A stretch of DNA of 62,678 nt from Cudoniella acicularis (taxonomy: Eukaryota; Ascomycota; Leotiomycetes; Helotiales; Helotiaceae), in assembly GCA_013054445.1 (NCBI GenBank), contig JAAMPI010000124.1, forward strand, positions 1 through 62,678. The letters run 5' to 3'. The translations under genes and the position numbers were made by a program. How positions within the stretch are numbered: the first letter of the stretch is position 1; each line of letters opens with the position of its first letter. Of the stretch, positions 1-11,600 are shown in pieces. The notes under the pieces were generated by a model. It saw nothing but the letters and a program-made list of their open reading frames with translations, ran no database searches and was not told the DNA's origin.

Positions 1-227
1 GGCAACAGCCACAAAAACTCGAAGAGTGTTGCTAGACTTTGGAAACCTATACATGAATGGGAAAATACCCCTCAGAGCTTACACACAGCTTTTTCGTGAT
101 TTGTTTCGAGGCTAAATTCGAGCTGGCGCATTCTTTGCTGCCCCAACCGCACAAGTTGTCAGTGCTCGCGCAGCCTCACGATCCCACACACATCCAACCT
201 ACACGAATGATTCAAAGCATATGAAGC

Positions 228-3200
228 ATGGCGGCAGCGGTGCTTTTGGAGGAGGAGCTCCAGCACAGCATGGCGACGTCTGAGGAGGATGCAGAGTTCG
301 AGGAAGACGATGACCTTGCGGCCGATATTATGGCCGACAACGCAGACGCTGTGGCTGCAAACCATCAGCTACATAACGGTATGGTTGCAGGAATTTCGGA
401 AGAGGACGAAGACGAGGAGGCTATAATAACTGATGAGGATGCTGAAGGCGAGGAGGATGGAATGGGCGATTCAGTGCAAAATGATCGAGAAGATAGCGAA
501 GAGGAAGATGAGGACGATGAGGAAGACGGAGAAGGAGTCGGCGCTGTCAAGATTCAACCTGGTTTATTAGAAGACGATGATGACGAAGCAATATCCGCAA
601 TGGACGAGGACGACGATGAAAGTGCTGTGAGCGTTGAGGACGATGACGAATCCAAAGACTCCACAGATGCTGAAGTTGAGTTGGAGTGGGAACCTACAGC
701 CGAAGAAGAAGAGGAAGCTATAAATCCAAACCGCTGCATGTAAGCTTCAATAATCATTTATCGTGTTTAACGATTAACCCCAGCACAGATTCTGTCAACA
801 AGACGAAGAAAATGATCCCAGCGAAGAATTTGAATTATATCTGGCTTGTGCCGTTTGTGGGGACAATGGTATGTCGCCTTTTTTCATGTATTGTGAATTT
901 ACTGGGACTAACTAAATTTTAGCTCATCGGCAATGTGCTCGTAATGCAGAAGCACTGAAGTCAGAAGAAGGTGAGAATCACGTGACAATAGCGGAGAATA
1001 TGCGGGTTGATCAAGTTTTTATAGAAGCCGAGTCGTGGTCTTGTCCCGATTGTGTCTCCAATAAACTCGTTCCTGATTCTCTTCCCGAAACCGAGGAGTC
1101 CCTAGACCCATCCGCGCGGAGGATATCGAGAGATCGGCTTCCTGGAGACCTCTTGCCATCACAAAGAGGTACCATCAAGCCAGACTCCCATTCCGTTTTC
1201 AATCAATTGATCGCACCAGAGGACCCAATGGACGGATCTCGCCTCCTTCGCAAAAGGAAACCATCCTCTGCAGATGCTGATAGGGACGAAACCACTGCCA
1301 TCACTCCTAGAAGACGAAACAACGCCCGCGATAGAGATGCTAGCCAGTCAAAGTCACACACAGCTGAAAGTGGTGTCGACGATACCGATCAACAGGGGAT
1401 GGACCTAGACCGAAGCTTTAAGGCTAATGGCGATGTGAAGGCAGAGGCGCCAGCAAGCCCCCGCGCTTCAAGATCTCTTCGGCCAAAATCTTCGTCGCTA
1501 GCTGCTGTCGTCGAAAAATCTTCAAAGACCATCAAATTGAAATTTCGATTAAATCCGGCCGATCTCAAAGATATTCAATCTCATCCCCCGAAACCAAAGA
1601 AGAGGAGTCGGCCAGCATCAAGTGCTCGGCCATCTACAGCATTCTCGACGTTCGTACCTTCTAGCTACCCTCAACCTTTCTATTCTCTGCACGAAAAGGA
1701 GATGGACGAATTAAAGTCAAAGCCCTATGGCGGCATCTTAACCGAAACCGAGGCAGACACTTCAATGACCTTGCCCAAACCTGAACACCGTCGGCAATTT
1801 GATGAAGCTCGACAAAAGGTTGAGGAGGAGTGGAAAGCTCGAGCTGCCGCCGCAGCTGAAGCTGCAGCTGCATCTGGGATCAAGAAACCTCGAAAAGTGT
1901 CCGGACCAGCGAGCCAAATTGAATATATAGAGTTTGGGCAATATCAGATCGATATTTGGTATGCCGCTCCGTATCCCGAAGAATACAGTCGGAACCAGGC
2001 TCTGTTCATTTGCGAGTTCTGCCTCAAGTATATGGAGTCCGCGACTGTTGCATGGCGCCACAAGACGAAGTGCCCTTGGAAGCATCCTCCTGGAGACGAA
2101 ATCTATCGAGATGGCAACATATCCATGTTTGAAGTTGATGGGCGCAAACAGTCACTGTATTGTCAAAATCTCTGCCTTCTTGCAAAACTGTTTTTGGGCT
2201 CCAAAACTCTTTATTACGACGTAGAACCGTTTTTGTTCTATGTGTTGACAGAGTACGATGAACTTGGATACCATTTTGTGGGCTACTTCTCGAAAGAAAA
2301 ACGACCTACAAGTCTCAACAATGTATCATGCATATTGGTACTTCCAATCTTCCAGCGAAAGGGTTATGGGCATCTTCTGATCGATTTTTCGTATTTATTG
2401 ACTCGGGTGGAGAAGAAAACCGGATCTCCCGAAAAGCCTTTATCCGACATGGGATTGGTCTCATATCGCAATTATTGGCGGCTCATTCTCTGTCATTATC
2501 TCAAAGATTTTAAGTCTGGTGACCAGATACCCAGTATCAAGAAGATGTCCGACGATATGGGTTTGACACCAGATGATGTTATTTCGGCACTGGAGCACTT
2601 AGGGGCTTTAGTTCGCGACCCTATCACAGGGGTATATGCCTTGCAGTTGAAGACGGAGCTCTACCGTGATGTTATCCGACATCATGAAGCCAAGGGCTAT
2701 GCTTCTATCAACCCGAAGAAGCTAGTTTGGACCCCATATATCATGGGACGAGGCAATGCGTCTTCGTTTGAGCATGGCCCACCTCTTCATGCTGTAGAGC
2801 ACCATGACGACGATGACGACGATGACGACGACGACGATATGATGGACCATTCTCATCTCCAGAACTCGAGCAAAAGAGACTTTGAAACATTCAATGGAGG
2901 CACGGAAGCGGTCACGGAATCTATGGGAAAACTTACAACCAAGTCTGGCGAACTTATCAGAATTAGCACATCTGAAAACTCTGTGGATGGTTCTGGAATG
3001 ACCCCCCGCACAAATGGCGTTCCCAAGAAGCAAACATACTATGATTCGGCAGCCTTGATTCCGGCTACTCGATTCGAAGTCTACCCTCCCCTACCTGGAT
3101 CTCGCAATCGTGCTACACCTCGACCCTCTGGCTCGCGGTCCGCGCCGCGTCCTAAGTCATCAGCCCCCTCTCGACCCACACCACAGCGTTCCTCTGGCAG

Positions 3201-3711
3201 CGCATCCAGACGCTCTACAACATCCCGAAGCAGCACCTCCCGGCGAAAAAGTGGTGGCACTGGCCGAGGCCCGGGTAGATGGCCAAAAGGCACTAAAAAA
3301 GCGGATTTCGGAAATGCTGACAGTGGCCCAGGTCTGCCGCCAAAACTTGTAAAACAGAGAAGCAGGTTAGGAAATGAGGTTTTGCTAGGAGATGAGGAGG
3401 AAGACGAGGACGAGGGCGCGAACGATGACGAGAGAAACGAGCAGGAAGATGACGAGGAAGAAGATGAAGATGCGATCGTTTACGAAACACCTGCACCTCC
3501 GCCTAGGAGAAGGCGGGATCGGGATCGAGATCACACCCGGGGAAAAGGTCTAGGAAAACCCATATTAGGCGGCAAAGGAGGCAAGGGATTAGGTAAGGGC
3601 TTGGGAAAGGGTCTAATGGTTGCAAATGGCGGCGATGAAGAAATGGAGGACGCACCACCCGTGACGGGAGATCTCGAAGCAGAAGTAGAAGAAGAAGGCG
3701 AGGATGATTAG
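228..3711 (+). CDS. SAS3: MYST-family histone acetyltransferase (Sas3/KAT6 type) with PHD finger
   Basis: Four exons: 228-739, 789-868, 923-970, 1025-3711; 1108 residues. The product should acetylate histone H3 in a NuA3-like chromatin complex (family knowledge). About 170 N-terminal residues are very acidic. A complete C4HC3 PHD finger follows (roughly residues 170-222): CIFC, CAVC, HRQC and CPDC, each pair coming from a different exon. The MYST domain (about 510-790) shows the C2HC zinc knuckle starting CEFC near 540, the NVSCILVLP segment with the catalytic-site Cys, and the acetyl-CoA loop QRKGYG near 656. The tail is disordered: an 11-Asp run near 806-820, Ser/Arg/Pro-rich sequence, a second acidic block and Gly-Lys repeats near 1053-1080. 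Introns 1-3 are 48-54 nt with GT-AG ends, and phases match exactly (640 nt before exon 4). The start is the first ATG in frame with the PHD. Sas3 rather than Esa1 is inferred from the PHD and acidic tail. Confidence 0.93.
2803..2840 (+). repeat. GAC/GAT trinucleotide run coding poly-Asp
   Basis: A run of GAC and GAT codons inside the acetyltransferase gene encodes eleven consecutive Asp residues just after the MYST domain. Its length is likely to vary between strains. Confidence 0.8.
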
Positions 3712-5100
3712 TTATGTGCAACAGCCGGCTTGGGTCGGGGAGGAATTCTCATGGCATGACATTACATTCAGCGAAAATCTCGAATTTCTGGCGGTGGCGC
3801 CAAGTTCTCATTTCAGGCTTCATCGATCAATCATCCTTTGGAAAAGGGTTCGAAGGATTTTTATTCTCAGGGAAACTGGATGGATGGCCAGGGCTTGTTC
3901 TCTTCTGCTTTTTTGATGAACGATGAGATTTATTGATGCCTTCCATGCGCACGCAAGCAAGCAAATACTTCCCTGTACCCTGTACGAATAATACCACAAA
4001 ACGCATGCTTTTTTTCGAATTCCTGAGAAGAAAGAGCAGACAAACAGGTAGATGGAAAATGTACAAGTAGGAAATTGAATGGAAGAATTCTACTGTTGAG
4101 ATTTTAAAATTATTTGCGGTTTGTGATTTGTGATTCTTTGTGCTGTGACATCAGGGTTGATATCTTTTGATGATGGTGGTTGTGGTGGTGTTGCATGATA
4201 ATTTTTGGCGAGGGAGCTGAAAGGGGGACATCTTTGCATGGGGCTGACCAATCAAGCAGACCCTTTTTCAGCAAATGCCTTAAATGCCACTTGAAATATT
4301 AAAGTAGCACTTTAGGTATTAAATTTAGTTCAAGCAGCATTTGTGGTGTTTGCCGTAAAAAATCCTCCTTTTCACATCATAGCCATTTTGATATTTTTCA
4401 AGCACATACACTTTTTTACGACTTCGTCCAACAGAAATCATGGCTGTCGAGAGGAAGGTGTCCAAAAAAACCCCTTCTTTCATACCTTCCTTCAAACTTC
4501 CACCCCCCCTCCCCAGGGGGGAAAATTCCAGAAGGTAACTAGCCCTCAGAATCAAAGAAATGGGATGAAGATGAAATGAAGGAATGCATGCAAGCATACC
4601 GTACAATCTTCGGCATAGAGCGGTGTTAGGCATCCGATGCGAGAGCCCTTCTCTCCTTTGAACCGAATTTTGAGAATTTCGGACTGATTGGCCGAATGTC
4701 ATTTTCCGGACGGCGTTTCAATTCTCACAGGCGCTTGTTTTACTGTTTTGAGATGATTAAGCAGGTGTGGCCCTTTGGCGTGGTATGCACGGGTGGATGG
4801 ATGGATGGATGGAAGTTTTAGGGGTAAAGGCTGGATTGCTTTTAGTTGGCGGTTTTTTGTTTCAGAACAGCAGGAGAAAGAGGCGTTGAGAAAGCAGTAC
4901 TGTAGTAGCAAAGAAGCGCAAAAGTGACCCGATCCGATGCCATCAATTGCTAAGATATAAGAGAGGAAAAAAGCTAGATACAAAACATACAATCCCAACC
5001 ATCACTCTATATACCTCAACAAATACGCAAGCATACATCATCCAGCTCACATTATTCTAACTCTGAAATCACAACAACAAAGAGAAAGGGGCGATGCTAT
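3712..5100. other. Intergenic region between convergent genes
   Basis: This is the shared 3' flank of the acetyltransferase (+) and the Egh16-like gene (-). ORFs of 78-125 codons occur on both strands but lack splice structure or recognisable domains. A short GGAT tetranucleotide run lies near 4793-4812. I see no RNA gene. Confidence 0.6.
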
Positions 5101-6450
5101 TTAATCAGAACCCTCAATAACCTCCATAGCTCTCTTAGCCCACTTCAAGCTCAGCCCTCGAACTTTATTGTTGTTCTTTCCCTTCTTCGCCGTCGCGGCT
5201 GTTGCTGCGGTTGCTGAGGCTGAGGCTGATGCTGCCGACTTCGTGGCTTTGGCGGCGCCTTTGGAAACTTTTGAGGCGGAGGTGCTTGCGGTTGCGGCGC
5301 CGGCCACGGCGGATGCTGTCCCGGTGGCGACTGCGGCGTTGGTGCCTACGTTTTCGAGGACGAGGGTTTGGGTTGGGGAGGATTTGGATATGACGGAGAG
5401 GCCGGCGAGTGCTGCGGGGGATCAGTTAGTTTGGTTTCATTTGGGAGGGAGAATGTAGATAGGGAGCTTACCCTGTGCCGCAGCTAGACCTTTGACAGCC
5501 TCATCTGTGCCTTGTTGTTGGTTGGCGGCAACGGCAACAGGGAGATCGACTTGGTTCTCTGCGATTTGGGCATCGACCGCCTTAAGGGTTTGGGCGGTCG
5601 AGATTTGGTTGGCGGAGTTGGTGGTGGGTGTAACATCTGTTTGTTGGACGGCGAAGCAGCCTCCGAAAGGTCCAGCAACGGCGTTGTTTCGGCAACGAAC
5701 TGTGCAAACGTTTCCTGTTGAGGCTATGGAGAATGATGGTCAGCAAGGTGACTTGGGTTCTGAGATAGAGCGAATATACCTCCTGTGCATGCGAGGTTGC
5801 TTGGCATGGCCACGGTGATGTTGAAGTTCTGGGTCTTGGCTTGCGAGAGGCCGTTGACACCAGGAACGTTGTTGGTGACCGAAAGGTTTTGTGAGATGAT
5901 ACCAGCATTGCCTACAGCATGGTTAGTGAAAGGCCCAACGATTGTATAGTATCATAATTGCTCACTGGTTTGATCGAGATCACAGGAGTAAGGACCAGCA
6001 CCATCAGCATTTACCTAAAATTCTGTTTAGTAAATCCCAAATATCTAGAGACAGAACAACTTACTTGATGGATTGTCACCGTCACCATGCTGCCCGCCTT
6101 AACTTGAGTCACGGCACCAGCTGCCAGAGCGTTCTCAGTGTTCTCTCCAACATCAATGTTACCAGTCAACTCTGTTCGACCGCACTCGTTGACAACGTTT
6201 GCAGAAATCTCGGCATCTCGAATAATGGTTGTATCTTGTTGGCAAGGGCTGATTCCAGTACAGTTTCTTGCGATGTTTGGGTCAACTGAGAAGGGGTTAG
6301 TGACTAAGGCACTAGAGAATATTTTGAAGACTTGCCTTGGAAACCAACGCTGGTTCCGCTATTCCCAACTGCGGCGAGCAGTACGCCGTGGGCGTTTGAC
6401 AAAGCTGCCAGAGAAAGGAGAGTGGTGCTGTAAAAGACAGATGAATGCAT
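5101..6450 (-). CDS. Egh16-like secreted protein (Gas1/Gas2/Mas3 family)
   Basis: Six exons on the minus strand: 6336-6450, 6065-6285, 5966-6014, 5780-5911, 5472-5714, 5101-5411; 356 residues. The protein starts with a secretion signal (MHSSVFYSTTLLSLAALSNA) followed directly by HGV, the usual mature start of this family. The core has IHQVNADGAGPYSC and NFNITVAMPSNLAC, the signature pattern of Egh16/Gas proteins, and several paired Cys. After the core comes an Ala/Ser/Thr-rich low-complexity tail ending in a Lys/Asn-rich basic patch (KKGKNNNK), so it is longer than a minimal Egh16 protein. Related proteins are made in infection structures of cereal pathogens (family knowledge). A role here in host contact or wall remodelling is inference. 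Intron 1 has a GC donor (CAAG/GCAAGT); the other introns are GT-AG. All six phases close exactly to 357 codons. Confidence 0.9.
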
Positions 6451-8622
6451 GGTGATAGAATAGAAGGTGTCTGGCACGTGCAAAGAATGAATATGGTTAG
6501 AATTAACGGAGAATCACCGGGACTCAAACGCAGAAAATATTATCGGATAAAGATAAAAAGGCAAATGAAAAGAATGGCCAGATGGAAGTATCAACTGCTT
6601 TTAATCGCCCGTCACCTCGATGAGTGAGTTGTTGGCAGAGCCCCATGGCCCTCTTGAAGCCATGGGCCAGCTCCCGAACAAAGGCCGTGTAACTTGGCTC
6701 GTTGCAACGGGGTGGATCTTGGGGTTCATCAGCAAAGTGGTTTCTGTCAAACAAAAGGATTCTTTTGCGATGCCCACCGACTGAAAACAATCGAGAAACA
6801 AGAAGCAAGGGGTCATCTCATGCCTGTCGAGCAGCAATCAGATCATCAGATGGCAGATCAATGCGGCGCAAGCAGCGAGAGGCGACGGCGGTGATGGCGA
6901 TCCACCTCGCGCGCGGGCCTCGATACTGAACGAGGATGCACTGCCGACTCCCGACAAGCACCGTACTTTGAAGGAGAGTTGTGCTCGTCGCGAGCTTTGT
7001 TTGACCCGCCGCCAAGAGAGTGGCGAGGAAGCTGAGCTGGTTGAAGTGCTTGAACGGTGGAGAAATATTAAAAAAATCAGCCCAGCATTTGACTTCTTGG
7101 CGCTTGTGAAACAGTGGGTCACGAAGCCGCACGAAGAAATTGTTTCGCACAGTTCACCCTCTTGTCTGCATCCCCGGTTAGGGTTTAAGAACAGTGGGCG
7201 AGTAGATGTTGCCAGGCATCTGGTAGGCTGTGGCAGGCTCTGAATGCCTTCGTTGTGGATTCTAAAAGGACGGTTCTAGCGTCAATCGGGTATCCCGCAG
7301 CCCTGTCAAAAGTACGAGTGACGTCTACCGGTGTTGCACAGCTACGAGAATGAAAGGACAAAAGGAAGTCGTATGTTGTTTTAAACTTCCGCTGCTCCAT
7401 CAACCTCCACGGCTCCTCCCTGCCTCTTCAACGTCATTTCTCTGCCCTTGGGGAAATTGCACATTGTGGATCACTGCCGGAGCTGTTCGTCAGGCTTGAC
7501 TTGCCTGCCAATTCCTTCAACCAAGGGGTTTGGTTCCAGGGCTAGGCTCAACTTGCTTGATCGCCATAGCATGTCTAGAGTATAATTGCTCGAGATCAAA
7601 CAGATTATGGATATGTTGATTGTGCTATCGTGGACTTCAGAAAGGCTTAGATGGGGGTATTCTTATTGCCGGCAGTCGAGGGTTCCTCCTGTCATTTTAA
7701 CGTAGGGAGTTTCAACCAGCAAAGCCAAAGTATGCATAGCAAGACTTTGCTATCATCCAGCATTTCACACTCGTAGGCGGTCATTTTGACTCTTGAGTCG
7801 CGTAGTCGTTCCTAGCCAAGCCGGCCCATTATCCACCAGGTCCTTCCCCTCATCTCGACTTTGAATGTCCCGGTGCAACTAGGAGCACGTGGAGAGAGCC
7901 GCCGCACTGTGAGTACTTCTGTCTGGATTTCCTCCCATCTGGCGTGCGGACCGAAGCAATCTCAAACCAACTTCTATAAAGAGCAAGCGAAATGACCAAA
8001 CTGAACACTGAGACTTCGATGCTCACTTTTGCACCGAGGACTCTTTGTTGAAATCGGAAAATCTTACGTATTGCCTAGCAGAAGTAGGAAGTTGGGCTGA
8101 AGCATTCTGAATAATTAGGGAAAGTCTGACTTTACCATAAATGCGAGACATCTTAAACATTTCACGTTTCCCAAACTGCGGAGAGAACACCAGTCAGTAC
8201 TATCGTTGGTTCAAATCTTTTGAAACTCACCTCCTTGACGCGGTGAATACGTATAGAATTGTCCAAACCTATCAAGAAAATATTATTGTAGTGATGCTCG
8301 TAGACAACTTGTCACTATGAGTCCTCTTCCAAGCGACGAACAATCCCATTTTATTCTCATTCCCATCCTCATACCGCATAATTCTAATTTAGACGCGCAA
8401 AAACGAAGAATGTCAAGAATGCTTGTTATGCAGACATACCACCTATCCAGCACGCCATTACTGCATGGTATGATAATGCAACGAGAAACGCACGAATAGC
8501 AAAATCCTCTCAGAATACAATCACTGGTACACACTCAAAACTCCATACCCCATGCTCGGAATACCTTTCTCCATGTTGAATGAACGAACAAACGATTGGT
8601 GAAAATACAGCCGAGAAGATCA
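6451..8622. other. 2.2 kb gene-free stretch
   Basis: This stretch lies upstream of the Egh16-like gene and downstream of Blm10. The ORFs (up to about 110 codons on either strand) overlap each other, lack usable splice signals and show no domain I know. It may hold the long promoter of the secreted-protein gene. Nothing repetitive stands out. Confidence 0.55.
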
Positions 8623-11600
8623 TTATGCAAAGTATGATTTCCATAGTACGCCCTCTAGGTCCTCTAATTGCTCCGGCGTAAAGTACTAATTTAGTTAGTA
8701 GGTGCTTTCTTTCATCAGACGTGAGGGGACATCAAACCTTCTGATCAGTTACCCAGGTATCCTGTCTGGTCTTTTTGAAGTCTGCTAAGATCGTCTTGAC
8801 AGTTTTTCCAATGGCCCCAGCGTCACTGGCAGCTTTCGAAGCGAGCATTGCCAAGATCTCAGGCATCCATTCAGGCGGCGGTGTAGCGTAAGGGAATGCA
8901 TTAACTAATGCGCCAAGTCCTAGGACAGCCGCATGTCGTCTGATAACTTGTTGATTATTGTTAATAGGAGTACTTGTCCCAGGCCTCTTCTTTGGCATGG
9001 GATTCTTTCGTAACGCCTCAGTGAATTTCGTCTTTAACGATGAGAGAATATTGTTGCGGAGTGCGATGGGTGAGCAGCGAATCATGCCGGCAAGCGTTGT
9101 AGAAGCGCCCATTCGAACCTCATGCTGACTATCCTCAAGCATGTCTGCCACTGCATCAAAGAGAGCTTGTTGCTGAGCAGGTCTGATGAGGAAAATGCGG
9201 CGAAAGTAAATCACTTGCATATTAATCAATGTTCGTAAGCGTTGATGCCAAGATGTGGAAACCTTTCCAATTCGGATGAGAGCAGAGATGAAATCGCCAT
9301 CTTCCCCAGCGCGGAAGGGAATATTCGGCAAGTGTCGGTACACTTGATATGCAAGCCGTTGCAGTTCTGGGTCTTCCTTTACATCCATCATATGAAGTAA
9401 TTGCTCCATGAAGACATCAGGGAAGTAGTCGAGCAACTGTGTGCATTCGTACGATTGCAATGTCGTGTCTAGCCACAATAAGACCGTCTTACTGCCTGAA
9501 GTATAAGAAGATGGGGTTTGCTGGCCAGGGGTACGCTCTCCACGCCAAACCTCAAGTCGGTCGAAGACATCTTTCAACGTGGCGGTAAAGCCTTCTGTGG
9601 GTGTGTAGGGTTTAATGCCAATTGACGCAGCGGCTTTGTTTTCTTCAAGAAGAGTTTTCACATCCTTGAAAGCCTCGAAATAGCGAGTGCGATATATCGA
9701 CGCTATCGTCCGCCCAATAGCCTCTCGGACAGCCTTATATGGATGGTCAATGTGGGCGAGAAAGTCTTGGAGGATGGGCTTCTCTGAACGGAAATGCCAA
9801 CCGGCGTCTTGAATTGCGAATTCCAAAAGCTGAACTTTGGAGCTCTCCTTGAAGGCCGCATTGGATGTCATATCTAGCCGAAAGGCCACAAGCTTGTCAA
9901 ATATTTCCCTTGATTGACGTGGATCCTTTCCACCGATTATCATATGAAGACAGGTCATCCAGTATGTAATGTTTTCTGGTGTCAATCCATCGGCAAAAAC
10001 GTCGAGTAAAATAGGTACAGCATAGGCCCAGACCTTGTTTCGAATTTGTAATGGTCGCTCCATGACAGAAATCAATAGAGCAGCAATGATCTCTGACGTG
10101 GCGCGGTGCTGATGCTTGTCGGTTCCATCTTCGAATGTTACTTTGATCAACTCTTTGATGTCCTCAAAATTGGCTCCTGACAGTCCACTCAGCGTAAGAT
10201 CGAAGGTCTGTATTAGGAGGGCTGCATTGTGAACTCTGAACCGGTCTGCACTTGAATCTCGAGGTTCTTGCTTCATGTAAGCAAAGAATTTTTCGTACCA
10301 CTCGCGAGTTAAGAGTCCGCCGATCTGCTTCCGGACGGCCGTTTCAAGGTCATCGTAGTCCGTGAAATCGTCCGGACGAGCTTTTAAAGCCTTGAAGCTT
10401 TTTCCCCAAGCAAGCCATCCAGGAAAATCTCGATCCACATAGTACTCTGGTAGGTCTGGGCTGGCAAATCCCGCAAGGAAATCCTTGGTCCAATCTGGAT
10501 CATCACTTCGCACGGTTACACTGATCCTATTGAGCTGCGTTTCCTCCTCACGGATGTACTTCTCGGCGCTGTGCCCGTATATAGCGCGAGTCTCGACGTG
10601 ATTAAATATTCGAATAAATGCTTCAGCATAACTAATTCGTAGTCCAGGATGGTCATCGATAGACCCTCGTACAGCCAAGTCGATCAATGGGGATGCCGCA
10701 AGTGTCTGAATTCTGAGGCCACAATTAAGTATGAAGATAGCACAACGACCTGCAATCTTCCAATGAGAATTTTTCGATATTTCAGTCAATTTCAACGCCA
10801 GATCTGCTTTTTTGGCCTCAACCTTGCTCCGCCGTTCTAAGATGAAATCGTGCCTCGAAGTAATCTTTGGTGTGCAATCATCCTTTGGTTCAATGGTTTG
10901 GACGAGGCTTTGGTCAATGACGATGTAGTGTTCCAGGGATTTGCCAAATTCAGATAGGCCTCCATACAAAGCTTGTCCACTGACTTTTTGAATTGAAGGC
11001 TTATCGACAGATGCAGATTTTATATAAAGCTCGACCAATTCGGGTGCAAATCGCCAGTCTCTCGAGATCGTTTTGGTAAGGCTACCGAATAGTAAGGTAT
11101 ACAATGACCCTTTTATCCTGTCAAAATCGTCTGATTCCAGAGCTTTTCTGAATGTATCTAGTAATGGCGGAATAACGAGTGGTCGCCCGCCAATGAGAGC
11201 TTTCAATGCAGCTTCCAATGCGGATTGGGCATTGACCCGTACTTCAGCGTACAAGGAGACTGAGGATGCGGCTAGCTCTAAGAGTAATTTCTTGTCAAGG
11301 TCGGATTTGTGCCTAGCGGAAGAGTTGTGCTTGGCTCGTTGGAAGTGATAGATGCCAGCGCGCCTGACCAAAAGTGGTCTAGGATAGGCCTTTCGCAGTC
11401 CACTGATCTTGAATGCTCGAATATCGCTGGCATAGAGCCTTGTAACCCGTTCCAGTGTGTGAGCGGAACGCTCATTGCCAACATCAGTAATCCACGTACG
11501 GTATGCCGAGTACAGGGCTGTGAAACACGCCACGTCGTCTTCCTGATGCTCACTGAGGAAGGTATGGATTTTTGATAGAAGGTAACCAACATCTTCGCGA

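Noticed and set aside
4325..4998. Two minus-strand ORFs (125 and 99 codons) downstream of the acetyltransferase
   Set aside because: No splice structure, domain or signal; they end and start in low-complexity sequence.
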